Shown here: one piece after another, positions 50,411-60,618 of the stretch
How the letters are laid out: each line of letters begins with the position of its first letter
Position numbering within the stretch: the stretch's first letter is position 1
Source of the DNA: Lepturacanthus savala
Lineage: Eukaryota; Chordata; Actinopteri; Scombriformes; Trichiuridae
Length of the DNA: 64,000 nucleotides
Reading direction: 5' to 3'
Assembly: GCA_030544235.1 (NCBI GenBank)
Contig: CM060465.1
Coordinates: 34,563,488 to 34,627,487 of the forward strand
The notes under the pieces: model-generated
Databases searched by the model: none
Told to the model about the DNA's origin: nothing
The model's input: the letters and a program-made list of their open reading frames with translations, nothing else
Program-made: the position numbers and the translations under genes

Positions 50411-53400
50411 GTGAGCAAAATGGACTGCATTCATTGGTGTTCTTGTTAGGAAGAAAGAAAAAGTGCTGGAGGAAACTGAGAAAGAATCGCACCACTCGCA
50501 CACTCATGTTGTGTCATCAGTCAAATCTGATTATTTCAAAGTTTGTCTCTTAAAAATCTGGTTAGTTTGATCAGATTTACCTCTTTGTCCACAAAGAGTA
50601 TTTCAGCACACAAACTAAATTATATTAATCATTAGAAATGAATGAGGTAGACCAGAATTCATGAAATTACATTTACATTTGTTTCAAAACAAATGTTCTT
50701 GGTAACTATGAAGCTATGTTTCATCTGTTCCTTCAAAATAATCCAGAAATTGTCGTTTTTAGAACTAGAAGTTCAGATCAATGAGACATAAAGGCCATAA
50801 ATAACAAATAGAAGTTCAAATTCGACCAGGAACACCAAATTGTTTAGCATGAAACAAACACAACATGAGGATTAATGGAATTCCTGAAGTTATTTGTGAG
50901 CCTGCGTCGTTCGTCTGTCTCTTTCCTCCACTACAGTACGATATTGTTCTCTTTAATTGTAGTGTATCTGTTTCAAAGGTTCATAAATCATCATTTTCCC
51001 CAATCACCAAAGTGAATAATGGTGTATCCTCCTGACAGAGAGTAAAAGCAGCTCTGACCTGATTCTAACATCCTTTCTAGCCCACTTGCCTGGCCCAGAT
51101 AAACGCTATTCAGACCATTACAGAAGAACATACAAACTCATGTCTCTGGATAACAGCACCGATGGGACGGTGGTGCATTTTGTACAAAACATTTCGCTCG
51201 GGTTCTTTTGTCTGAGGCCGACTCGTCGGGCTCTACCGCGGCTCTGCGAGGCAGGATGTATGCGCTCTTATTTACAAACTGCGGCGCGGCGGCGTCTGCT
51301 TGTGATTACCGAGGATCTGTTAAGGAGGAGGACTTACCGCTGCTGGCAGCAGCCGCGGATCGAGAGGCTCGTCTTTTAACGAGCCTTCCCCGCAAACACA
51401 GCCAGGGCTGTTAGCCGTGTCCGCGGGGCAGCCAGTGTGATGTGGCGTTATTCCCAAACTGGCCGCAGTTTTTTTTTTTTTTCCTAGGTTCCTTCCCTCC
51501 TCTATCTCTCTCCATCCAGCTTCCCCTGTTTAACAACACACATGGAAGCAATGAGAGGGCGAAAAAAGGGGGTTCGCAGCAACAGAGAACCTTAAACCCC
51601 AAACATCCAGGGCCTTTTGTTTGGGAAAATGCATGGGTCAACTGTAATGCCTTTACTGCGGCCATTGGCCTGAATGGGCCGCGTATTATGGGACATCATT
51701 ACAGTGAAGAAACACATAAGGGGGATCACTGACTGTCCCCTAGGCCACTAGGGAGGGAGCTAGATGAGGGGTAATAGTGGCATGAACATGTGCATAATTT
51801 ATGGCGTGGGGGGGCGACGTTGGGGTGATTGTCAGGGTAAATTGCTGTTTCCCCCCCTTCTTTAGACGACCCAAGCTGCAGGAAGTCCCCAAACACACAA
51901 GACAGCCACATCCCACCTCTTTATCTGGCCGGCTGTAATGGCCCCTCCCTCATAAAGTTTAGCCCTCAGTGGTCGGCACCCAAGGGTCAAAGTGCCACCA
52001 CAACAGGCTGCTTTGTCCTGTCCCTATAGAGACAAGCATATGACTGGAAAAATACAACCCTCAAACTGATTTGACCCGTTGACCTGTTTTGACTAGATTA
52101 GCGCTAATTTATACACCAGCGGCCGTCATCCAGGAGCGTTGACGGGGCCGTGTTCTGTATCTAAACCAAGCCGAATTTAAGGGGTTAAGAAAATCTTACA
52201 AACACTTTGATTCCGCAAAGTTAGTCTTCCATACGTGATACACGGAGCTGTCCCAGAATGTGTCTCATCACGAATTAATGTGTTGGTTCTCTGGCTCTAT
52301 TGGAAAGGAATGTGTTCATAAATATGGGCTGTTCCATCCAAGATCATAACTATAATATATTGCGGAGTGGTGATAGACGAATATGTGAAAAAAAAATCCA
52401 GCGTCTTGAAAATATATCATTTTTAATTGGTTTTACTTCTCGTATGGTAATATTATCCCCATTAAAGGATCATGGGAACCTTTCTTTTAAAATACAACTG
52501 TAGGTTTTTTTTTTGCCTGAGTGTTACTGGTACTTTCAGGACTTAAAAACAAAACTATTACAGCGTTCCTTTGACTAATCTCATTTCTCTATGATTTCCC
52601 CAGGTCCAGTTATATTTCTCCTGTTTGCCTGAGGATAAAATCGCCTATGTGAACAGTCCGGGAGAGAAGTACAGAATCAAGCAGCTCCTGTACCAGCTGC
52701 CGCCACATGATAATGAGGTAACAACATGTCTTACATGTATAAGAACATGTATCATCCATTTCTGCTTGAATAGCTGTTGCTGCTCGCTAAACCCGCAGCG
52801 TTAGCAGCCTCTCCGTCTCCATTCTGCCCCGCTAACGTGAGGCCCTTGGCATTCATGTCCGCATCACACCGGGGGATTTTTTTTTGGTTCCACAATCTTG
52901 ACATGTAGACATGTAGAGTGGGCACAAATGTGACTTTTGACTTGATGATTTTATGATGTTTGCCGGGAGCCCCCCACCAGCTGGATTCCTGTCATAGCCG
53001 TGGTTTTTACAAGGACGGCTCAGCGGGAGAGAGGGATGCTGCTTGAAAGGGGCTTTATGCGATGCCACCACCGCAGTGGCACCACAGATCGAGTTGGCTG
53101 TCTCTCTCCCTTTGTTGCCCCGTCCTCTTGATTTCACTCTAAACACAGCCCTTGTTTGTGTAAATGTCTGCTTTCCCTCTTGTTAAGGCTTTGGGAAACA
53201 TCAAAAAAGGCCCTGTTGTAAAGTTGAGGTTCTCAATCAGGGGCTGTGGGTGGAGAGACGTAGGGGGTGTAGGAAGGGCAAGCCGGGGTCAAGAGTTGCC
53301 TTTGTTCAGGACGCTCTGGTATGTACTCTGCCCTCTCTCATACTTACCTAGGTTTATAACCTGCATTGGGTCAGGTTAGGTTAGTGGCCAGCAGTCTTGC

Positions 53401-56400
53401 AATTTGATCTTTTGGGGGCTGTAATAAGAAAAGGTCACTAAAGTACTTGAACAGATTTAATTTCCCACCCAGCAGTGTAGTTTCAGTATTAGACCTTTAC
53501 AAATAGAAAAAGTTGTGAAGACCTCAACAAAAGAAACCGTGAGCTGAAGTTTTAGACCGTTTAAATATGAAATGTCCCATTTCTTGATTGAAGTCGGATG
53601 CTTATCGAAACGCCGTTCTTATCTATAACTTATCTTCTTTCCCAGGTGCGTTATTGCCAGTCCCTCAGCGAGGAGGAGAAGAAGGAGCTGCACATGTTCA
53701 GTGTCCAGAGGAAGAAGGAGGCGCTGGGGAGGGGCACGGTCAAACTGCTGCCACGCAACTTTCTGAACACCATCTGTGAGCATGTAGGTTCCACAACTGT
53801 GGTCACTTGCTATTTTAAACACGGAAATCAGAGGACCTACCCCATATTCTTTAAAAATCTGGAAAACACTTTTAACTCTAGTATTGTCTGTTGTACGTGC
53901 ATGTCCTATATGAGTATTTGGGCCAAACTTTAACAAAAAAACCCTGAGGCAGCGTTGAAATAAAGTAGCACAGCTAACAAGCTAAAATGTCCTTCTAACC
54001 TGAGTGGCTCAGTACGTCTAAGAAAAACTAATTCTTGTTTTAATCCACCTAAAACTGGACTTTTAAAGTAGTTAAACTGAAGTCAAACTTGCAAGGTCGT
54101 CCAAGGTCGTCCAAGGTGTCAGGTTAACCTCTGGGTTGCTAACTTGCTAGTTTACAGATTTTCTGACTTTAGTTGTCAAAAAAGGTCAAACCAGTAACAG
54201 CTTGGGCTAAACAGCGTATATCATCAGATAATGTGATTGAACTCAGACTGGAGCTGCCAAGCTGATCTGTGCTAGAGGTCCATGCCAAGCTCCGACCTGG
54301 AAGCCGAACCCCATGTACAACATCGATAACTCAAACCAGAAGTAGCTGGTAACTTGTTAAGTAGAGTGAACCGAAAGTAAGAATTGTGCATAATCGCAAG
54401 GTTCCAGTTTTACCTCTGGGTTAGCCACGCTAAAGAGTGAATATCACCAACTACCACAGTGAAGGCTAATCCAGCTATAACTAAAGCTTGACCTAACTTT
54501 GCATGAAAATGTACCGATTATCAAAACATAGCTGCGCTGATGTAGCCCTCCTCTAGACATCTATGTTTTCGCCAAGATTTTTTTTTTTCCTCTTGTTTTC
54601 TTCAACCTTATCCAAAGTCGCTGCAGTTGATTTGAAAAGTCATGTGTCCTCATATGATGCCTCGGTCAGGAAGCCGTCCAGGAAAAGAAAACAAATTGGA
54701 CACACTGGGGCTGCTGTTAGCAGCAACCAGATGAGCAGCTGGGCCACATATTTTAACCCCAGAACATTAGAGAACTGGAAGTACAGCTATTCTGTTAATT
54801 ATAACTCAACCGGAGTCAAATCCCTTACGTAAACATACTTGGCCAATAAAGATGATTCAGACTCTGAATTGGAATGATTTCAGGATGTTCTAATCGACCG
54901 TGTGCGTATTGCAGTGCGGCGAGAACATCAACGGCGGGGAAATGGCGGTGTTCACGTCGAGGGCGGGCCCCGGGCTGTGCTGGCACCCCGCATGCTTCGC
55001 CTGCTCCACATGCAGCGAACTGCTGGTGGATTTGATCTATTTCTACCACGACGGAAAGATCCACTGCGGACGGCACCACGCTGAGCTGCTGAAACCTCGC
55101 TGCTCGGCCTGCGACGAGGTAAAAACCACATCCAAATGTCTTAAGATGGTGATAACAAAATTGGATTTATCCAACACGGATATTTCTAGGCGACGGCCTC
55201 ATCCAGCGATTTTGTCTACAGATTATCTTTGCTGATGAGTGCACAGAAGCTGAGGGACGTCACTGGCACATGAAGCACTTCGCCTGTTTCGAATGCGAGA
55301 CGATTCTAGGCGGCCAGCGCTATATCATGAAGGATGGACGACCCTACTGCTGTGGCTGCTTTGAGTCTCTTTATGCAGAGTACTGTGAGGCCTGTGGAGA
55401 ACACATTGGTGAGAGGACGATTTCAAACTAAACACCAGCTGTGATTTATGGAACAATCAGTATCGCGTTATAATGCGAAAAGTTTATTGGTGCAACAATA
55501 AACCAGAAACTAATCCAATCACCATAGCAACCATGAACTAGTCATTGGCTCTAATTTCCAGATTTCCAATTTCCCCAAACATTAAATAGTCCATTTTACC
55601 TGATATCACCCTACTATTTATCAGATTATAACATCAAAACATGTATTTATATGACATGAAAAGTTTTATGTTATCACAAGATAACTTATATTAAACTGTC
55701 TCAAACCAAAGCTTGAAGTAGAACTTCAATCAAATCTTGTAAATGAGCCTAATTCCTCATGTATCTGGTCTCCAGTTCTTACTTCTACATAGTGAACTTA
55801 TATTGTTAACTTTGTGTTTAATGAATCTTGTTAATTATAGTATGATACACACTACTGTTAAAAAGTTTGGGGTCACTTAGAAATGTTCTTATTTTTGAAA
55901 GAAAAGCACTGTGTTTTACAATGAATATAACTTTAAACTAATCAGAAATACACTCTATACATTGCTAATGTGGTAAATTACTGTTCTAGCTGCAAATGGT
56001 TTTGATGCAATATCTTCATAGGTGTATAGAGGCTCATTTCCAGCAACTCTAATGGTACAGGTAGTGGTAATGTAGTTTTTTCCTTGGGTGGCTGTAATAC
56101 GCTTCCATGGTGACTGAATAGCCTTTAGTATATTATTGCTAACTATCTCAATAATTCCTAGGTGTTGATCATGCTCAGATGACCTATGACGGCCTCCACT
56201 GGCACGCCACCGAGAGCTGCTTCAGCTGTGCCCAGTGCAAGAGCTCCCTGCTGGGCTGCCCCTTCCTGCCGCACCAGGGCCGGATCTACTGCTCCAAGGC
56301 CTGCAGCCTCGGGGAAGACGTTCACGCCTCCGACTCCTCCGACTCCGCCTTCCAGTCGGCGCGTTCACGCGAGTCCCGCCGCAGCGTTCGCATGGGCAAG

Positions 56401-57995
56401 AGCAGCCGCTCGGCCGACCAGTGCCGGCAGTCGCTCCTCTTCTCGCCCTCGGTCAACTACAAGTTCCCCGGCTTCAGCGGGAACGCTGACGACACCCTGA
56501 CCAACAAGCTCGCCCACATGAACTTGACAGACGAGCATTTCTGGAGGGGACGCGGCGAGGAGACCGAGGCCCCTGAAGACCAGGAGGAGGAGTGGGCTGA
56601 GCACGAGGACTACATGACTCAGCTGCTGCTGAAGTTCGGGGAACACGGGGTCTTCCAGCAAGCCAACGACTCCAGACCCACGGACTTCTGGATCGCAGAA
56701 ACGGAAGCCAAGTCAAAGCAGGAGTCCTCCAAAGCGTCTGGGGGCAGCGGAGGGGGAAGGGGGAGCCTGGCTAGTAAGAAGTACCAGGCTGACATGTACT
56801 GGGCCCAGTCGCAGGACGGGCTGGGTGACTCAGCCTACGGGAGCCACCCGGGCCCGGCTAGCAGCAGGAAGATCCAGGATCTAGAGTTGGATCACGGAGC
56901 AGGAGGAGGATTCCAAGGGGACGAGCCACAATGGTACAACGATTCTTTGGAGTGCATCACTGATGAGTTCAAGAAGACGGATCAGAGTGTCCGCGACTCC
57001 ATGGACTCATTGGCTCTTTCCAATATTACCGGTGAGTAGAAATACAATCAGTTTAGTATTTTCTTTAATGATGTAAATTGGAGTGATATATACCAATATC
57101 TATTGTTTCTCTCTTTGCTGCAGGCGCCTCGATTGATGGTGATAGTAAAGACAGACCCTTGGTATATTCTCTGCAAGGCTTCCATGAACTTGAGACAGAA
57201 GACTGTGAGAAAACGAGCAACATGGGGACCCTCAACTCCTCCATGTTACACAGAAGCGCAAATTCGCTGAAGAGCCTCGTATCCGAGCAGGAGGAGGAGG
57301 TGGAGGAGGAGAACGTTCCGGAAGAAGAGGAGGATGTCCCTCTGCCAGAGGACATACCCAAACCCCACGTCCCCGCCCTCAGAAGGACACGTTCTCAGTC
57401 CAGGCCACAGCAAGTCAAATTCTCTGACGACGTGGTGGACAACGGCCATTACGGCGACCTCCCGGTGCGTCAGCCGCCCATGAGCGAACGGACTCGCCGC
57501 AGGGTGTACCACTTCGAGGAGCAGGGCCAGGACCTCCACTCGGGGGGGCGCCACCACCACCACCACAGGAGGCGCCGCAGTCGCAAGTCGCGCTCAGATA
57601 ACGCTCTTAACCTCCTGCCGAAAGAGAGGGCCCAAATGTGCTACAAAATGGACCACAGAGGGAACCCCCTTGCACCCAAGGGGCACCAAGCCTTCCACGG
57701 ACACCCCACGCCTGCCGCCATGTCAGAGTACGGGCTACAGGGCCCGGCCATGGGGAGGTTCTTGGGGCTATACGGGGATGACGATGACTGGTGCTCCACA
57801 TGCTCCTCTTCCTCCTCTGATTCTGAGGAGGAGGGCTTCTTCCTAGGTCAGCCCATCCCTCAGCCCAGGACCCATAGACACTACTACACGGATGACTTGC
57901 CCAGTCCTGTGGCAGGAATGTCCTCGCCTTACGGCCAACGGACTAAATCCAAAAAGAAGAAGGGGCACAAGGGCAAAAACTGTATAATTTCATAA
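50222..57995 (+). CDS. prickle1: Prickle-like protein 1, whole coding region (7 exons)
   Basis: Spliced CDS: 50222-50410, 52604-52717, 53646-53783, 54915-55118, 55222-55408, 56162-57031, 57124-57995. All junctions are GT-AG and phases close. The product is 857 aa from the first ATG, or 834 aa from the ATG at 50291. It is a cytoplasmic and membrane-associated core planar-cell-polarity protein; the family works with Vangl, antagonises Dishevelled, and acts in convergent extension and facial neuron migration. Domains in order: PET about residues 37-144, LIM1 from C145, LIM2 from C210, LIM3 C270 to about 325, a conserved SARS/RRS serine-rich segment, an acidic Glu run, a His/Arg-rich block, and a Lys-rich tail ending in the CaaX box CIIS. 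The human PRICKLE1 landmarks RSSTSDDDSGCALEEYAW, VNSPGEK, LLYQLPPHDNE and FLGLYG are all present or nearly so. I cannot tell the teleost 1a copy from 1b. The family is certain; the paralogue number 1 rather than 2 is very likely, judged from the tail. Confidence 0.95.
50411..52603 (+). other. prickle1: prickle1 intron 2
   Basis: A 2.2-kb intron with GTGAGC and CAG ends. It holds a truncated copy (about 50765-50880) of the repeat at 44254-44698. A GC-richer patch at 51180-51430 has open frames in several phases but no recognisable protein. The rest is unassigned. Confidence 0.85.
50765..50880. mobile_element. Truncated copy of the 44.3-kb repeat
   Basis: Shares ATCAATGAGACATAAAGGCC, ATAAATAACAAATAG and ACAAACACAACATGAGG with the fuller copy at 44254-44698. 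Confidence 0.55.
52604..52717 (+). CDS. prickle1: prickle1 exon 3 (PET domain)
   Basis: The acceptor TTTCCCCAG precedes 52604 and the donor GAG|GTAACA follows 52717. The 38 codons are in phase 0 and encode residues 64-101 of the PET domain, including VNSPGEKYRIKQLLYQLP, nearly identical to human PRICKLE1. The PET domain of this family is thought to regulate membrane association and conformation together with the LIM domains. Confidence 0.95.
52718..53645 (+). other. prickle1: prickle1 intron 3
   Basis: A 0.93-kb intron with GTAACA and CCCAG ends. I see no repeat family or second gene in it. Confidence 0.85.
53646..53783 (+). CDS. prickle1: prickle1 exon 4 (PET end, first LIM1 cysteine)
   Basis: The acceptor TTTCCCAG precedes 53646 and the donor CAT|GTAGGT follows 53783. 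The 46 codons are in phase 0 (residues 102-147). The exon holds the SLSEEEKKEL and QRKKEALGRG segments typical of Prickle/Testin PET domains. It ends in CEH, so the first zinc-ligand cysteine of LIM1 (C145) is here and its partner (C148) opens the next exon; the intron splits the first zinc knuckle, as in human PRICKLE1. Confidence 0.95.
53784..54914 (+). other. prickle1: prickle1 intron 4
   Basis: A 1.13-kb intron with GTAGGT and TTGCAG ends. Its last third contains a sequence resembling the 3' end of a non-LTR retrotransposon (see 54556-54870). Confidence 0.85.
54556..54870 (+). mobile_element. Likely 3' end of a non-LTR retrotransposon
   Basis: An open tail of about 90 codons ends in TAA near 54832, followed by GGCCAATAAAGATGATTCAG. 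An AATAAAG-TGATTC ending is characteristic of fish LINEs of the L2/Rex type. Intronic, truncated, no catalytic domain. Confidence 0.4.
54915..55118 (+). CDS. prickle1: prickle1 exon 5 (LIM1, LIM2 start)
   Basis: The acceptor TATTGCAG precedes 54915 and the donor GAG|GTAAAA follows 55118. The 68 codons are in phase 0 (residues 148-215). It encodes the bulk of LIM1, with zinc ligands in CWHPACFACSTC and IHCGRHH, and the first two LIM2 cysteines in CSACDE. LIM domains are double zinc-finger protein-interaction modules. Confidence 0.95.
55222..55408 (+). CDS. prickle1: prickle1 exon 6 (LIM2, LIM3 start)
   Basis: The acceptor GTCTACAG precedes 55222 and the donor G|GTGAGA follows 55408. The preceding intron is only 103 bp. 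The exon encodes residues 216-277 plus the first base of codon 278. It covers LIM2 (ADECTEAEGRHWHMKHF and IMKDGRPYCCGCFESLYAEY) and opens LIM3 with CEACGEHI. It is almost identical to the human protein. Confidence 0.95.
55409..56161 (+). other. prickle1: prickle1 intron 6
   Basis: A 0.75-kb intron with GTGAGA and CCTAG ends. A TIR transposon copy occupies 55850-56066, ending about 95 bp before the exon 7 acceptor. Confidence 0.85.
55850..56066 (+). mobile_element. Tc1-like TIR MITE in prickle1 intron 6
   Basis: Starts CACTACTGTTAAAAAGTTTG, continues GGGGTCACTTAGAAATGTTC, and ends near GGTAGTGG. It is the opposite-orientation relative of 22190-22475. It ends about 95 bp before the exon 7 acceptor. 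Confidence 0.7.
56162..57031 (+). CDS. prickle1: prickle1 exon 7 (LIM3 and central region)
   Basis: The acceptor ATTCCTAG precedes 56162 and the donor G|GTGAGT follows 57031. This long 870-nt exon completes LIM3 (HWHATESCFSCAQC and IYCSKACS). It continues with the conserved Ser/Arg stretch (HASDSSDSAFQSARS, RMGKSSRSADQCRQS), ADDTLTNKL, an acidic patch, EDYMTQLLLKFGE, and the block YWAQSQDGLGDSAYGSHPGP, which is identical in human PRICKLE1. The Ser-rich parts are probable phosphorylation targets; that is an inference. Confidence 0.95.
57124..57995 (+). CDS. prickle1: prickle1 exon 8 (C-terminal region with CaaX box)
   Basis: The acceptor TTTGCTGCAG precedes 57124 and TAA is at 57993-57995. 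The preceding intron is 92 bp. Conserved landmarks are MGTLNSSMLHRSANSLKSL, RSQSRPQQVKFSDDV, RQPPMSERTRRRVY, a His run followed by RRRRSRKSRSDNALNL, FLGLYGDDDDWC, FLGQPIPQPR and the basic tail KSKKKKGHKGKNCIIS. CIIS is the prenylation box of Prickle proteins. Compared with human, the span between ALNL and FLGLYG is rewritten and shorter, and a GAG-repeat acidic run lies at about 57285-57340. Confidence 0.95.
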
Positions 57996-58079
57996 ACTTC
58001 CATTACTCTCCCATCAGCAGCTTAGGGTAATCAATGCTCTGCCACTCACCTCTGCCTCTTATGTCCACGGTTTGAAATT

Positions 58080-58313
58080 AGGGCTGCAAATAATGATTAT
58101 TTCAATAGTCGATAAATCTTCCCAAAGCCAAAGACTCAAACTAAAATGTCTTTTCCAACAGTCCACAACCTAAAGATCAGTTAAATATTATAGAAAAACT
58201 GATTTGAAAAGCTGGAACCAGAGAATTTGGATGTTTTGCTCTTAAAAATGAATCAAATCGATCGATTATCGAATTTGTTGACAACTAAACAATCGACTAA
58301 TTGCAGCATAATA
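58080..58313 (-). mobile_element. TIR transposon copy in the prickle1 3' UTR (1)
   Basis: Starts GGGCTGCAAATAATGATTAT and ends CGACTAATTGCAGC, with the family core on the - strand (GCTGGAACCAGAGAATTTGG). Immediately after it is AATAAA at 58315-58320. Confidence 0.75.
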
Positions 58314-58378
58314 TAATAAAAATAGACAAATGAGGCCACGTTATTGGTGGAGATGAGTGAAAACCATACTGGAGTGTA

Positions 58379-58646
58379 CAGCTGCAACAAATAGTCGATT
58401 AATCGATTGGTTGATTGGTTCATAAAACGTTGATCAGTGTTTCCCAAAAGCTGAAGATTCAACATAAAATGTCTTTTTTTGTCCACAACCCAAAAATCAT
58501 CAGTTTACTATAATAGAGACTAAAGAAACCAGGAAATCTGATTTAAGGAGCTGGAACCAGACATTTTCTTCTTAAAAAAAATGACTCAAATCAATTAATC
58601 GATATTCAAAATTGGCAAAATGATTGATTAACTGTTGCAGCTCTAT
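58379..58646 (-). mobile_element. TIR transposon copy in the prickle1 3' UTR (2)
   Basis: Starts AGCTGCAACAAATAGTCGAT and ends ACTGTTGCAGCTCTA, so both termini are intact. The core is in the - orientation. Same orientation as the preceding copy, 65 bp away. Confidence 0.8.
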
Positions 58647-59151
58647 TTGCCTGCTATCACATGCTTCACTCAATTCACTAAGGTGTTTGTGTAAGACACA
58701 AGTCCTTATTCCACTTCTGTAGCAAACTGACGGCAAAGTAATTCAGAGTAATGCATATTTATGAAAAAACACCATTTAAACGGACTTTATTTAACATTGC
58801 AGATATTAATGTATATATTGTAGTTTAAAAAAAACAAAAAAAACAAAATGGCTATTTTTATACCCTTGAGTTCATGATATGCTTCGAACCAAACTGGCAC
58901 CAACATTAAACTATTGGTAAAGCCTTTTTTTTTTCTTTTGCAACGAGGGTGTCGCAAATTTAAAATGGAAATCGACTGTGACCCAAGGTCTGCAGATGTG
59001 TTTTATCACTAACGTATCAGAAACACTGTGTGTATCAAAGGCCTGAAGGTTGAGTGGTGTATTTATGGGCCATGATGTATCTTAAGATAATCAATGTAAT
59101 CTGTATAAATGTACAAACTGGAATATAAGCCTAAAAATAGATGATAATTGT

Positions 59152-59157
59152 AATAAA
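59152..59157 (+). promoter_or_regulatory. prickle1: Candidate poly(A) signal of prickle1
   Basis: A canonical AATAAA hexamer lies about 1.16 kb after the stop codon in AU-rich unique sequence, with a GT/T-rich stretch (tttgtctggtttgttcttta) starting about 18 nt downstream that can serve as a downstream element. An earlier AATAAA at 58315-58320 lies at the tail of a transposon copy and may serve as a proximal signal. Confidence 0.6.
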
Positions 59158-59695
59158 ATATCTATATATCATGATTTGTCTGGTTTGTTCTTTATCACAA
59201 AAGCACATCATGGATATTAAACACATGAGAAGACATCAGTTAATTCAAGACCTTGACTTTTATTTCAAAATGACAGTTTAGTTTCAGCTGAAAATAAGAA
59301 AAATGCATGATTTTAAAATGTAAAAGTATAAAATATGTGTTACGCTTGTCTCAGAATACTAGTTTCACTTGCTTGTTTCAATGGAGGAATATTTGACAGC
59401 AACTGAGTGATAGTTTAAATTAGTAGTATATAATCAACTTAATGAAATATTAAGTTTGTCCATGATTCGTAGTAAAAACTCAGCTCAAGTGTCAAATGTA
59501 TTAGATGGATTTGGCTCCATGTTGATTTTACTCATAATACTAGATGTATTTCAGTAACAGCATATTGATTTATTTTAGTTTTACGTCATAAATCTTATTG
59601 TACATCTTCATATATAAAAACAAACTAAGGATAATGTTTAATAATGTTTTAGCAAGTGGAAAAGAACCACTGCCAGAGATACTGTTATTTAGTCC

Positions 59696-60006
59696 TTATA
59701 CATGTATATATACATACACATACATGTATATATATATATATACACATATATATATATATATATATATATGCACATATACATATATATATACACATATACA
59801 TATACATACATATACATATACACATATATATACACATATACATACATATACATATATACACATATATATACACATATACATATATATACATATATACACA
59901 TATACATATACATATATATACATATATACATATATATACACATATATACATACATACATATATATACACATATATATATATACATACATACATATATGTA
60001 TGTATA

Positions 60007-60079
<73 letters not shown>

Positions 60080-60080
60080 A

Positions 60081-60117
<37 letters not shown>

Positions 60118-60118
60118 C
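59696..60118. repeat. Compound (TA)n/(CA)n/(TG)n microsatellite
   Basis: About 420 bp of TATACACATATA-type sequence. The CA-type interruptions switch to TG-type near 59996, so the left and right halves are partly inverted and can fold back. It lies between the prickle1 and pphln1 3' ends. All Tyr/Ile/His-rich frames here are artefacts. Confidence 0.92.
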
Positions 60119-60149
60119 CATTTTAGGAAATAAAACACTATTAGTATTA

Positions 60150-60155
60150 TTTATT
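60150..60155 (-). promoter_or_regulatory. pphln1: Candidate poly(A) signal for pphln1
   Basis: TTTATT on the + strand reads AATAAA on the - strand, about 465 nt after the pphln1 stop codon and just beyond the TA/CA microsatellite. It is one of several possible hexamers, so the choice is tentative. Confidence 0.3.
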
Positions 60156-60618
60156 TGACTGAAAAACAGGATTAAAATAAACACCGTTCACTTAAAACTA
60201 TGTATTTTCTTATTTGTACAGTTTGACTTTCACTGTACACGCATTTGTAGAGTTTTGACACAAAAAGGTTGATTTCACATTCGTGAAAATCCTATTTTAA
60301 AGGGGCCTGATTTGTGACATCACAAATACTTTGTAAGCCAACACACGTCCAATATTCAGCTCAGCTGAATCCAGTGCACACTCGGTTAAAATGGAGGTTT
60401 TTAGTGTCGCAGGAAACATGTTGTATCCTGCACTTAGAATTATTTAAATATTTATAGCCTGGAATGTTTATGATGGCGGAGCAGACGACGTTTCACGGAT
60501 GGGATTTATCTCTTGTGGAAACCATATCTAGATTATTTTATCCGCGCCTTAAAAACGTCTGGAGGGGATTCTTTTGCCTTTAAATTCTCCAAACTTCTTC
60601 CAAAAAGCCTCCGTGTCG
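60156..60618 (-). other. pphln1: Probable pphln1 3' UTR
   Basis: Sequence between the pphln1 stop codon and the candidate - strand poly(A) signal. No other feature seen. Confidence 0.35.

Larger units (their letters stand above)
57996..59175 (+). other. prickle1: prickle1 3' untranslated region
   Basis: From the stop codon to just past the polyadenylation signal AATAAA at 59152-59157 I see no other gene. About 40% of it (58080-58313 and 58379-58646) is two copies of the window's common TIR transposon. The 3' end is inferred from the signal and not shown directly. Confidence 0.65.

Noticed and set aside
51086..51414. 97- and 68-codon overlapping frames in intron 2
   Set aside because: A GC-rich patch with few stops in any phase; no recognised domain, and it lies between confirmed exons without matching phase.
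56186..56716. Alternative-frame ORFs inside prickle1 exon 7 on both strands
   Set aside because: They are shadows of the GC-rich coding frame. The main frame continues LIM3 and is conserved.
59598..60184. Overlapping 100-186 codon frames on both strands rich in Tyr, Ile, His, Thr and Val
   Set aside because: They are translations of a (TA)n/(CA)n microsatellite. All frames stay open because the repeat lacks stop codons in these phases.
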